DNA of 64,000 bases, taken from Oscarella lobularis (Eukaryota > Porifera > Homoscleromorpha > Homosclerophorida > Oscarellidae). This document shows, in pieces, positions 21,901 through 30,210 of this stretch. The stretch covers positions 1,426,001 through 1,490,000 of the forward strand of contig NC_089189.1 in NCBI RefSeq assembly GCF_947507565.1, written 5' to 3'. The translations under genes and the position numbers were made by a program. The notes beneath the pieces were generated by a model. That model did no database searches, had not been told where the DNA came from, and was given only the letters and a program-made list of their open reading frames with translations. Within the stretch, counting starts at the first letter, position 1, and each line of letters starts with the position of its first letter.

Positions 21901-22856
21901 GGTGGAACACGCCCAGGATTCATGTTGTTGTCGGATGTAAGAAGGCCTACACAACCGTTTCCTTGGTCAGTTGTGCACTGCTTGCACATTTGTGTGCTGT
22001 ACCTTATGTCTAAAGTGGGCCACGACTCCTCGCACGAAACACACGTATGGAAGGTTAGACCTTCCATGCGTTTGTGAAATGTGTCTAGGCGAGGATAATG
22101 TGCAGATGCAAATTCATCTTGCGTCGCCCACTCTTTCCAAAAAGGGACCCTTTCCTCGCCCATTTCACCTGATTTTTCACGAAGAGCAGCTTCCTGTCTC
22201 TTTCGTCGCTTTCTTTGCGCTTCCATATCGTTTCGAAACTGCTTTTCATTCGCCGTCTCTTCTCGTCTTTTAGCTGAGTTGCGCTTGGCATTAGCTAAAA
22301 GGCGTTTTTGGCGTTCTTCTGGCGTTTCATTATGTCTTCGGACAGAATTTCGAGCAGCATTACGCGAGAGACGCTCTCGGCGGTCTTCTGGAGTTTCTGC
22401 GCTTCTTTCTGCCTGGTGGCTTTCAACGTCCTTCGTTCTGCGAGCCAACTTCTCCTCGGCATTTTCGGAGGACCTTTTTCGGCGCATTCTAAAGAGAGAA
22501 TCGAGTTTTTCTTTCTCTTTTTGTGCGTCAGACTGATTGAGACGAAATCGCCTTTGTCTCGAAAAGAGGTATTCCCCTGACGAGCCTTCGTCTTTGCGCC
22601 ACTTTTCATTCGTAAGCGGCAGCAAAGCCGGCCGCTTTGAAGCGACGCACTCATCATTTGACGAGTAAGCTGAAAAAATCGGCGCGTGCTCACTCAACGT
22701 GGGCGCGACGACCGATATCATTCCGTGAGGTGATTCTACCGCAACTGCATCATAAACGCGGAGCGGGATCAAGCCCACGCGATCGTTCGCAGTTCGCGAA
22801 GCGATCGTTTTGCTGGTATCTTCACCGGAGAGAGGAGAAAAGCCGTTGTCATTCAT
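18975..22856 (-). CDS. Helitron Rep (HUH/Y2 replication initiator) with N-terminal Helitron-like domain
   Basis: This 1293-codon frame holds the Rep half of a Helitron transposase. Near the N-terminus are basic tandem units (ETPEERQKRLLANAKRNS type, about three copies) and a Cys-rich zinc-binding stretch (CVSCEES...MCKQC). The HUH motif is in EYQHRGSAHMHGVGW and the catalytic tyrosines are in YAVGKYIAKYATK, spaced as in Helitron Y2 Reps. It would nick single-stranded DNA at the element ends. The frame ends at TAG right after QAFFKAIRN, where the sequence in the next frame continues as DSSLLQGNQKLAYDIV into the helicase. A one-base indel in an AAAAGG run is therefore the simplest reason for the split. 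Start chosen at the first ATG of the frame. Confidence 0.9.
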   Translation of the reverse strand: MNDNGFSPLSGEDTSKTIASRTANDRVGLIPLRVYDAVAVESPHGMISVVAPTLSEHAPIFSAYSSNDECVASKRPALLPLTNEKWRKDEGSSGEYLFSRQRRFRLNQSDAQKEKEKLDSLFRMRRKRSSENAEEKLARRTKDVESHQAERSAETPEDRRERLSRNAARNSVRRHNETPEERQKRLLANAKRNSAKRREETANEKQFRNDMEAQRKRRKRQEAALREKSGEMGEERVPFWKEWATQDEFASAHYPRLDTFHKRMEGLTFHTCVSCEESWPTLDIRYSTQMCKQCTTDQGNGCVGLLTSDNNMNPGRVPPPLKDLSVVEEMLIAQIAPMMHIFRLPAGRQFGYRGHVLNLPQNVQSVLTRLPRTKSNLGMVVVRQTRTSGKVNDFRVRRQRVLEALVNLKRNNKYYENIEIDSEALEALPEDGELEDLHVIRADNDDASFEDISPVGANADEAKDTNEDEDDAVHFSHSVLPSAALNLTERQKLDKFIDSLGNKSADEQVEEKGDSSKENGDQQDHMSWPTYGSNPISEFTTEGYFTQAFPALFPTGAGDFRSPRLRSVTLGEYLKHIMRYKDGRFARHPRFRYFALNTMMRWRALETARVFVKQNPSDAALTVEELREMTKTSEKIPHFANKVVHFGKSLHGTKQYWNMQKKNLFAMMEKLGSPSCFFTLSAADLHWPEFFNLAAHYSPDKTAEELHAEYRDRNETLNSNPMLADWLFTKRATDYLHNIMANVYCFTDYWARIEYQHRGSAHMHGVGWIRDAPDCEEITRRIKDYPEFQLGKDDEPNEERMKEILREEGQEIVDFADWLVSTMNPSFDEEGKGEMPQTKKGNHPCHEKWADISDHDADYKRLIATVERHTECKQTTCLKTNLIGESVCRFGFPKTLRKETTLEISPFGKPEQHTEAEIEHKRNDPRVNSHNRFQLEGWRANVDMQVIVSPYAVGKYIAKYATKSEPQSATLKETFKMITETMSTADPARKVVSKLLMKTVGERDYSAQETCHLIMGEKLVTSTREFKTLFLENKREVDPAAKPGRTATLPTVIEEYMRRPVEIEDVCLLDYVSDYYINAKGKTVRRHKSVVVRVAPRILCNKSNKEQYEKYCYYQLMKFKPFRKLDHLTIEEEEAENEITDTDGETIPLPSTKAFKKFIRTASKKLVNRIELMEDIESIVNIQMPFEETEEDPNKAQKDEEKDLGQKKIRDQDDWMKLCRPPNSADDFDEDDTRDSEFNQGDLAHYNWSEKLAQFPPLSEAPKFVTEAHKKSTSSKRISLRLPIQAFFKAIRN

Positions 22857-22944
22857 TGCGAGATGCTGTGTGACGTCACAATGCGGTGCTGACAGTGATT
22901 ACAGTACAGTTGCAAAGCAAGTCTAAACAGCTACAGTGAGGCGG

Positions 22945-23155
22945 CGATCGAGTGAGCTGGTGTTCATTCGATCCCACTCTTTGCTCGCTCTTTTCAAAGA
23001 GCGATCGTGATCGAGGATCGCGATCGCTCCTTGAGGATCGCTCTTCGAGCGATCTCTGCGATCGCTCTTCGATCGCTCTTCGATCGCTCTTCGAGCGATC
23101 TTCACCATCGCTCTTCGAGCGATCTCCGCGATCGCTCTTTGAGCGATCGGTCCAT
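22945..23155. repeat. Palindromic GATCGCTC/GAGCGATC array
   Basis: About 200 bases made almost wholly of ATCGCTCTTCGAGCGAT-type units, each self-complementary, repeated roughly eight times with small changes. It lies 90-300 bases upstream of the Rep start on the minus strand. Both strands are open because of the repeat; the minus-strand frame gives an RS/KSD-rich peptide that I regard as incidental. Confidence 0.8.
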
Positions 23156-23217
23156 TGATGTTCTGTGTGCTTTCCGTGTCGCGTCACAGGTATGTATCTA
23201 TTTATATGTACACGTTA

Positions 23218-23581
23218 ATGATTGTGACGTCAGAGTGTAACAATGAAAGCCGTCGTTTCGCCTTTTCAGCGCATTTATAAAGCGGAAAATATCACCAAAC
23301 AATTTGTAACATGGTTTTCTAAGCATTTTTCCGTTCATCAAAGAAAAAACGCTTTATTCGCGCCGTAAATCGCCTTTTTCGGGTCACCGTTTTGGGATCC
23401 ATTTCGCGCATGCGCTTTACAAAGTAAGGGTTTTTCTTATGTGACGTCACAATACAGCGTCTCGAACAGACATACATACAGACACTTCCGGCCTTGAGAT
23501 CACGTTTGAGAGAGCCTCCCTCGCCGTTATACGGGCTCGCAAACTGCGTTTGCCACCCCGTACAACTGCGGTGGTCGGCTC
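23218..23581 (+). repeat. Repeat family A, 5'-truncated copy
   Basis: Matches the second half of copies 1 and 2 (TTGTGACGTCAGAGTG..., then AAGAAAAAACGCTTTATTCG, then the end module) and ends at GGTCGGCTC. Confidence 0.8.
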
Positions 23582-23601
23582 ATGATTGCTTTCTCATAAT
23601 A

Positions 23602-23721
23602 AAGACAGACAGACAGACAGGCACTTCCGGCACTAAGATCACGTTTGAGACAGCCTCCCTCCGCCGTTATACGGGCTCGCAAACTGCGTTTGCCACCCCG
23701 TACAACTGCGGTGGTCGGCTC
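23602..23721 (+). repeat. Repeat family A, short copy with CAGA tract
   Basis: Only the CAGA tract and the 100-base end module are present, with the nested hairpin and the same 3' stop at GGTCGGCTC, directly behind the previous copy. Confidence 0.8.
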
Positions 23722-23799
23722 ATTAATTAAACTTCGGGCGTGGTTTGCGCTCTACTGTATTAGCTTGTTGCGCATTATTTGTAACAAAGGATCACTTGG

Positions 23800-26435
23800 G
23801 CAAGGTAGTTCGTCAGATGTGATGGTGATAAATGCGACGATTACGACGATCACGACGGTGATTACGGCGACGACAACGACGACGATGAGAACGGCGATGA
23901 CGCGGATAATGCGGTAAGTCAACTTTTGTCCGTTCTACAGTGCACGCCACCATGAATTTCCACTTAGCAACTAGCGCACGTTTTTCCTCGCGAAATGAAG
24001 GTCTCGCCATCGGCGGCACTTTTCGCGCTACTATGAGTTTAGGAGATTGTTTCTCCTAACAGCGTTTGTTCATTCGGGTCTACTGAAGCCGCCGGTTTAG
24101 AGAAAAAATTACTTTCGCGATGCCACGCCCAAACCCGCGTTTTGCTGACTATTCGCGTGTCCGATAAAAATCGCTTCAGACTGCTGATGTACTAGAGAAA
24201 ATTTCAAAACTTTTCATTGAATGAAATGTTTCCGAAATTTTCTTGTTTTCTCAAAAACGGCCGTTTCTAAGTTACGTACCTACCCTCCTTTACGTGCGTT
24301 TTTCTCGGTAACGGCTCTATGAATTTTTCTTTTCAAAATTTTAGGGTGTCACTCAAAGGCAATTTTAAAATCTCATTGATAGACATTGACGAAGAAATGC
24401 TTTTTTGCGAAAGTATTTCGTCTAGAATTTGGCTTTGATTAGAGCGATACTAACCTAACGCGCGCACGGTTAGCACCATAGAAATATTTTCTTTTACCAC
24501 GATAGTATGACTGTGACGTAACAATCACTTGACCCATTTTACCAAAATTGCGCGAAGATCACGTGAGCGAACACTGGTCCGTGATTGGCTGATAGCACAA
24601 ATTCTTCGTTTAGGCAGAAGAGTTTCACAATCACATTTATATTACTTCCTAAACTATTTAATGGCGTTTTAGTTACGTTTGCAGGGCCTTTTTGTAAAGG
24701 GGTAGGGGACTTTGAAAAATTGGAAATTTATGGTGGCGTGCACTGTACTGTACATGACGTCTTACACTGTGCAGAAGAAAGTAGACAACCGGAAGCTTGA
24801 TGAAGAGTTGCTCACGCCAACAACGACGAAATGGCCTCACAGTCATCTTCGAAGACTGATGGCAAGAGCATTTTTCAGGTCGAGGTTCATGACTCAAAAG
24901 ACATGTTATTGAACAGTTTTCTTCAATTGGTGAGAAAATGTATTTGGAAATACTTAGGTAAATGTGGTCCTCTTAGGCAGAGAAAAATCGGAAACCACCT
25001 GTTGAACCGGATTGGTCGGATTTCCTCTCTATTCCCACTATCTCTTTGTCCCGTGGCGATCGTTCGGAGCACGTGGTAAATGAACACTAAAAGCTAGTGT
25101 ACAATAAAAAATATGTCTTTATTCATGTTAGGTTGATTTTCAAGATGAGGAAGTGTTGAAATACGGAGACAGAGATGGCGGTCCTTTCAGCAGCACTTGT
25201 TTGGACGCAGCAGGATACTTGGTCACGTCTGAACCTGAAGTGTCACATATCAAAGTCAATCGGATGTTAGAAGAAGACCGTGAACGACATGCGGCACGGC
25301 TTTCTCCGGTCAAGGAAAAGCCAACGACATCCCGGCAGCGACAGAAGACGAAAATGACCATGTGCATGAATGCGGCTTTGACCCATTCGAATCATCTCGA
25401 ATCCCATTTTCTGTAAGATTTTTCTTAATTGGTATTTTATTTTTAATTTTTGACCTCGAAATATCATTCCTTTTCCCCTGAAGTGTTGTTTATAACCAAA
25501 TTTCTTTATTTGGTTATTGAACTATGATAATATTTTTATTCATATTAACTTTAGGCTTAATATAAATCAGTGTGCAAGAAGAAACTCTTGTCCGTGTCGC
25601 ATTGCCAACGTCCTATGCAACGAATTGTGTCACCCCACTCGTGACTGCGTCAATGCCAAGGAAAACAGTTACGAAACAAAAATTGAAATCACTGAAGAAA
25701 ACACGTTAAGCCAGAAAAAAGGTGCTTTTTCCCTGTGACAAAGAGGAAGTTCTAAAGGGCAAGTGGCTAAACGACAGGATAATCCACAGTGCGACGTTGC
25801 TAGCAAAGCAGTTTCCGTTTATCCAGGGCTTGCAAGATCCGTTGAAGAAAGACCTTGGCGGCTTTGATATGATGAGCCAGCAGTTTGTTCAGGTCATGCA
25901 CGTGATGGGAAATCACTGGATCACGGTCTCAAATTTGGCGTCTACAATGGCAAACGAAGTGTGCGTTTACGATAGCCTTTACAGCAGCCCTTCAACGGAG
26001 TGCCGCGACACCACGTCGCGTCTATGCTTCCCCTCAAAAATTTTGATTACGTGACGATGAAAATGATGCCCGTGATAAGGGGCAGCGACGACTGCGGTCT
26101 TTTTTGCAATTGCCTTTGCAACGGATTTGTGCAATGGCAACGACCCAGCAGAAATAGACTATGAACAGAGTGACATGAGAAAACACCTCGTGCAGTGCCT
26201 GGAAAATGGCACCATTCTTCCATTTTCAAGGAAAGAAAATTCAAATCGTAGGAAGGCTGGCCGGATAAGTGAAGTAAATGTCAGCTTGCATTGCGTTTGC
26301 CACCTGCCAAATGATGGTCGCCTCATGGTTTGCTGTGATAACTGTTTACGCTGGTTTCACGCAAGATGCGTAAGGATGAATGCTGCAACGGCCAAAAGGA
26401 AGAAAAGTTGGCGCTGCGAGGAGTGCCATACGTGA
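23800..26435 (+). pseudogene. Decayed gene: acidic N-part, CxC motif, Ulp1-like protease, PHD finger
   Basis: Recognisable exons: an acidic Asp-rich exon ending at 23913; 24775-24929; 24977-25075; 25132-25412; then from 25555 a Cys-rich segment (CARRNSCPCRIANVLC) running into a Ulp1/SENP-like C48 protease and a PHD finger. Protease landmarks are KGKWLNDRII, MGNHWITVSNL with VYDSLYSS, and GSDDCGLF holding the catalytic Cys. The PHD finger (26290-26430) has CVCHLPNDGRLMVCCDNC, WFHARC and WRCEEC. Frameshifts lie in an A6 run near 25720, near 26010-26020 and in a T6 run near 26102, plus earlier ones near 24830 and 25300, so no intact protein results. Ulp1 plus Cys-rich modules are common in large animal DNA transposons of the KDZ type, so a transposon origin is possible. 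A host SUMO-protease/chromatin gene is the alternative. Confidence 0.65.
23938..24745. mobile_element. Tc1/mariner-type MITE inside a short intron
   Basis: Terminal inverted repeats of about 25 bases (CAGTGCACGCCACCATGAAT at the left; its complement with one mismatch at 24721-24745) bound 808 bases. A TA dinucleotide lies directly outside each end, the signature target duplication of Tc1/mariner elements. No transposase is inside. It lies in the intron between 23913 and 24775; removing it and one TA leaves a 51-bp intron, typical for this genome. Confidence 0.8.
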
Positions 26436-27361
26436 CATGGGTTTTTTTGGCGGGTTTTTCCCTAGCTCACGTTCTCCCTTGTGTTGATTCCCGCTGGTAC
26501 GCTACTGTTCATGTTGTAATTTGTGCACAAATGGTTATTTTGCCTACTGATGAAAAATGTCTAAAGCGCGCTAAGCACACGCTATTCCTCCTCGAAAAGG
26601 TAGAAGACATCATAGTTCGCAAACTGAACAGAAACCGCATGTAGGCAAGGTAATCCGTAAGAGAATTCACGGAAAGCTACTATTAGTGTACAAGTACGAT
26701 CGATCTTTTAAACACCCGCAGAACACGCACATGTGCACTTCAATAACGGTCGATCTCAATAGGCGTAGAGACCGAGCCAATAACTAGAAAAATCTAGCCC
26801 GGACGTTTTTTTCCAGACCCGGACACTTTTATCCAGTAAAAAGTGTCCGGCCGGACTTTTTACCCGGACACTTTTTTCCGTGACAGCACACTCAAATTGG
26901 ACATTTCAATCGAAGCAATATGTTTTCTGTGTGTTTCAGAAGGCTACTTTGAGCAAACAGCGAAGCGAGGCTCTCCAACAGGAACCGCGATAATTCGACC
27001 GTGCCAGTCAGTAAAGTTATTTCTCTTACGCACGCGTAGGCGTCGTATGTGGGATATCCGGAGCGCCGGCGACACGGCTTCGGATCGCGGAATTGCTAGA
27101 TGGCCAAACGAGATTATCGTCGTTCATCTTATCAGCAGCATCCAAGATTAGAATAGGTGTGCGTCGTCTTTGGTGCGGTGATTTCTCGCGAAGGAACCAG
27201 GATAAATGTCTTGTCAAAACCTTATAGAATGCGCACAAGTAAGTGTATTGTAAGTATCATGTTATATACAGTACAGTATAGTCTATACTCATCCGATATT
27301 TATTAGTCACACTCTTCGTTTTGATTGCAAGGATAAAGTCAGCTAATACTTTTGTCTCGTA
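26436..27361. other. Spacer with strong hairpin near 26.85 kb
   Basis: No supported gene. At about 26815-26880 CCGGACACTTTT is followed by AAAAGTGTCCGG with an 8-base loop, then a second related arm, giving alternative 12-bp stems. Open frames nearby are out of register with any motif. Confidence 0.45.
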
Positions 27362-27778
27362 ATGTTCTTTGCTGCTCTACTCTTGCACTCTGACTCAGTA
27401 GGCCAAGTGGTTTCCGCATGGTAAGTCCCAAAGGAAGTGAGGGTTCGGCCGGGGGGACATAATCCCCGCGCGGGGACTTGCATGAATAAGTGTGTCAACT
27501 TAATCTCACGCATCCTTTTCTTTTTCTTTTCTGTAGCTCTGCGTTTGGTTGGTGGCTCTACGCGCTACGAAGGTCGCGTCGAAGTCTACTATCGATCTAC
27601 GTGCATGGGGAAGCGTCTGCGACGAAGGTCGCGTCGAAGTCTACTATCGATCTACATCGGAAAGCGTCTGCGACTATTACTGGGACATAACGACGCGAAC
27701 GTCGTTTACCGTCAACTTTTTCAAACGTCCGCTTATTACCTGTCTATGATTCCCCGCGCTTGTTTACAAGCTCTGTAA
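27362..27778 (+). pseudogene. SRCR-domain secreted protein, broken copy (plus strand)
   Basis: Exon 1 (27362-27420) encodes a signal peptide, MFFAALLLHSDSVGQVVSA, with a GTAAGT donor. Exon 2 begins at 27537 after CTTTTCTGTAG and encodes the start of a scavenger-receptor Cys-rich domain ([34 protein letters not shown]). A 30-bp block GAAGGTCGCGTCGAAGTCTA... is duplicated (27570 and 27622), shifting the frame, and the exon 1/2 phases do not match. It faces the related copy on the minus strand. SRCR domains bind ligands in secreted or surface immune-type proteins; this copy cannot be made intact as read. Confidence 0.65.
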
Positions 27779-27785
27779 AACTTAC

Positions 27786-28248
27786 CTTCATCGTAGCAGA
27801 CGACGCCAGCGTATTCATGGTGACCGCAGTTATGATAGCCCCAGCCACGGTGCATGGAAGCAATTTCTCAAATAACTGATCAGAACAGCTCAAATCACCA
27901 AGCCAAATTGGTCCGGAACCCTCCCCAAAATGAGCTTGTGATTTGGCCTGGTAAGCTGTAGTTCAGAACAGTTGACGGCAGAAAACAGCTGCGTCATTCA
28001 AACCCCAGTTATAATCACAAACTGTTCCCCACGAAGTAAAGTAGACTTCAACGCGACCTTCGTAGGACGTCGATCCACCCACGAAACGTAGATCACCAGA
28101 AAAGAAAAAAGCAATGAAGAGAATAGAGTCACGCAATTATTTGCAAGTCGTCGGGATTTCCTCCGCTTACTTCCTTTTCGGAACACTTACCTGGGACTTG
28201 GGAGAGCACCTCGCCAATAGAATGGAATAGCACTGCAGCAAAGAGCAT
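27786..28248 (-). pseudogene. SRCR-domain secreted protein, broken copy (minus strand)
   Basis: Exon 1 (28248-28191) encodes signal peptide MLFAAVLFHSIGEVLSQVP, ending in phase 1 at a GTAAGT donor. Exon 2 (from about 28089 to 27786) has a nearly complete SRCR domain: [55 protein letters not shown] and CGHHEYAGVVCYDE before a GTAAG donor. The acceptor that reads TAG in the plus copy reads GTG here, and frameshifts after CRQL and after LRNC break it. The two SRCR copies are homologous and convergent, so this is an inverted gene duplication, both decayed. Confidence 0.7.
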
Positions 28249-28558
28249 TATGAGTGACCTCTTATAAACCTTGTAAAGAAACGAAGAGTGAAAGTCGTTT
28301 AGTACACGTACGTATGTACGGGAATATACGGATCCGAGGACGCGTGCACGCGCGTGCGTTAGGCGCGAGTTGATGATGATGATGATCCACTGAACGCATA
28401 ACGTAAGCACACAAAAACTACCGGTACAGCAAAAACTCGACAGTTAATCGCTTAGAATAAGATTGCACAGACGAGGAAAAAACACGCAACAAGAAAGAAC
28501 GAAAGTGTACTCTACCCGACGGAAAAGTCCTCCGCATCCGCGGCGCGCACACGCTCAC

Positions 28559-28967
28559 ATACCCAATGATTCCAAGTAGTTTGGCAACAACTTTATCGCA
28601 GTTGGCGTGTTGACCTCCTTCGGGGCAGTGCGCTATAACGATCGCCGTCTTCGAACTCTGAAGCGTAACGGAACCGTGCTGATTCTTTCTCGCTAGGACA
28701 ACTTTTTTGTCTTCCTCTCGAAGAAATTGATACTTAGTTCCTGCGAGATGAACGCCGCCCGCCATAAAAGAGGTGAAATCTTTCGATTTGAACGCCTTGG
28801 CGACGTCCGCCGCTTCGGCTGCCGAGATCTTGAATGCGAACGCGTGTCCGTCCGTCGTCCATTTCGCTCCGCCGTCGGGGCCAATGATGCAGGCCTTGTC
28901 GACGCTATTCGAAACCGTTGCGCCTGCTTGGGCTTGCATGGAGGCTATCGAGGTAAGAGTCCCACAT
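28559..28967 (-). CDS. Profilin
   Basis: On the minus strand the sequence starts MWDSYLDSL, the usual profilin N-terminus, and continues as VDKACIIGPDGGAKWTT, the basic segment VHLAGTKYQFLREED and VTLQSSKTAIVIAHCPEGG, then CDKVVAKLLGIIGY at a GTGAGC donor near 28558. Profilin binds actin monomers, poly-proline and phosphoinositides in the cytoplasm, is usually 125-140 residues, and ends near this point, so only a few residues are missing. The N-terminal MWDSYLDSL is one base out of frame with the rest (near 28942). That is a frameshift, an error, or an unrecognised small intron; CTTACCTCGATAG looks like a possible acceptor. Otherwise it looks functional. Confidence 0.75.
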
Positions 28968-28976
28968 GGTCTTGTG

Positions 28977-29060
28977 GCGATTGGAAACAAGAAGGAGGCG
29001 ATTGGAAACAAGAAGGAGGCGATTGGAAACAAGAAGGAGGCGATTGGAAACAAGAAGGAG
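28977..29060. repeat. 21-bp minisatellite, four perfect units
   Basis: GCGATTGGAAACAAGAAGGAG is repeated four times head to tail, immediately upstream of the profilin start codon. It is in the 5' UTR or promoter of profilin. The in-frame FLFPIAS peptide it would encode is not taken as protein. Confidence 0.95.
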
Positions 29061-30210
29061 ACGACAGCCACTTCCTCACTGACTCGTTAATAATAATGAT
29101 ATCTTCCCATCGAGTCGAAAGAAAACATCCCAAGATATGCATGCATATGCATCATGTGCGAGCGTACTGTACGATATGATTTCCAGATCGTTGCTGCTGC
29201 TTGGAAACTTGCCATCTTAAAAGCGGCCTAATCATAATCAAGTGCACGAAGACATACGGTGAAAGTCATATTGATTACTAGAGAAACGCCAAAAGTGTTT
29301 AAAAGTGAAATTGAAACTGGTCGAACTGCATGACGCCAAAAAAGCTAGTACGTAGCCGCATACTTCGCGCGAGTGAAGGAGTGACCTCTCAAAAAGCAGA
29401 TTCGCATGCGAAGACGTCCAAGCGCCCGGGAACGAGAAAACATCCGTGCTTGTTAATTGCACGACTACGCTAGTGCATGGGTCCTTACCTTGCATTACTT
29501 AGGTTGTCGCTCCCTCCCCTCGGACATGAGCTGGCAGCCGCTATATATGTGCTAATTTTAGACATGCAATAAGTTATTTAGGAGTTGAAAACGTTCCATG
29601 CAAGTCCATTCATCGTGCATGTTCTAGTTCCTACCAATTTTCCTCTACCTCGCTACCCAACTACGGGAGCAGTGCGGTGCATTATGGTATGTGACGGCTG
29701 CCCGTAGAACGAGCGAACGCCTGAGGAATAGCGCAGTTTCGACGTCGAGACGCACGTTTCTAATCCTCGCTAATTTTGAATAAAAACCATGTTCACTGTG
29801 TTGGCTGCCCGCTTGCCAGAGTCAAAGGAAATTTTAGTCCTAAGCGGTTAGCCGGAAATCACGTGCTTATTTATCAGAACCGATAGTATAAAGAGCCGCG
29901 TAGGTTTTTACACGAATCAAATTTTATCAGCCTGAAACGGATTGCAAACGATGCAAACGAAAAGCTAACACTTTGATACGGACAGTCTCGTGTCTAGCTA
30001 AAACCAGTGGCTGCTCATTCGGAAGAAGACGTGGTTCCCTCACGGAGGCCCCTTCGGAAATGTCACAAGAGAATCGATGAAAGGCGTTGGATGCAAGACG
30101 TAGATGCAAAAACAGGCTCTGCGTCGCAACACGGTTGCAAAAGAACCAAAAAAAACAGAAAAGACTAGACCTTGGAGAGGTGCGTACGCGTCTATAGATG
30201 TTCTCTTATT
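29061..30210. other. Spacer; degenerate copy of the R repeat
   Basis: No supported gene. About 29452-29560 resembles, with many changes, the middle of the R repeat at 41360-41500 (GGTCC...TTGC, CCCTCCCTC, GGCAGCCGC). Small open frames show no motifs. Confidence 0.4.

Larger units (their letters stand above)
16640..23200 (-). mobile_element. Helitron (Rep plus Pif1-OTU), ends not resolved
   Basis: Two long minus-strand frames (22856 to 18975, then 18945 to 16714) encode the two halves of a Helitron RepHel protein, so the element runs right to left. Hairpins lie just beyond the 3' side (16641-16695) and a palindromic array beyond the 5' side (22945-23155). I could not place TC...CTRR termini or a Helentron-style end with certainty. 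An OTU domain is known from Helitron2/Helentron-type and some animal Helitrons. Copies of repeat family A flank the element on both sides in the same orientation. Confidence 0.8.

Noticed and set aside
22876-23187. Minus-strand RS/KSD-rich ORF resembling an SR protein
   Set aside because: Its sequence is produced by the GATCGCTC palindromic array; both strands are open for the same reason and no splice structure supports it.
25715-25740. Programmed frameshift at the A6 run in the Ulp1 gene
   Set aside because: The needed shift is +1, the run does not form the usual -1 slippery heptamer in frame, and two further unrelated frameshifts follow, so decay is the simpler reading.
28945-29071. FLFPIAS-repeat N-terminal extension of profilin
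   Set aside because: It is encoded by the 21-bp minisatellite and bypasses the MWDSYLDSL start typical of profilin.
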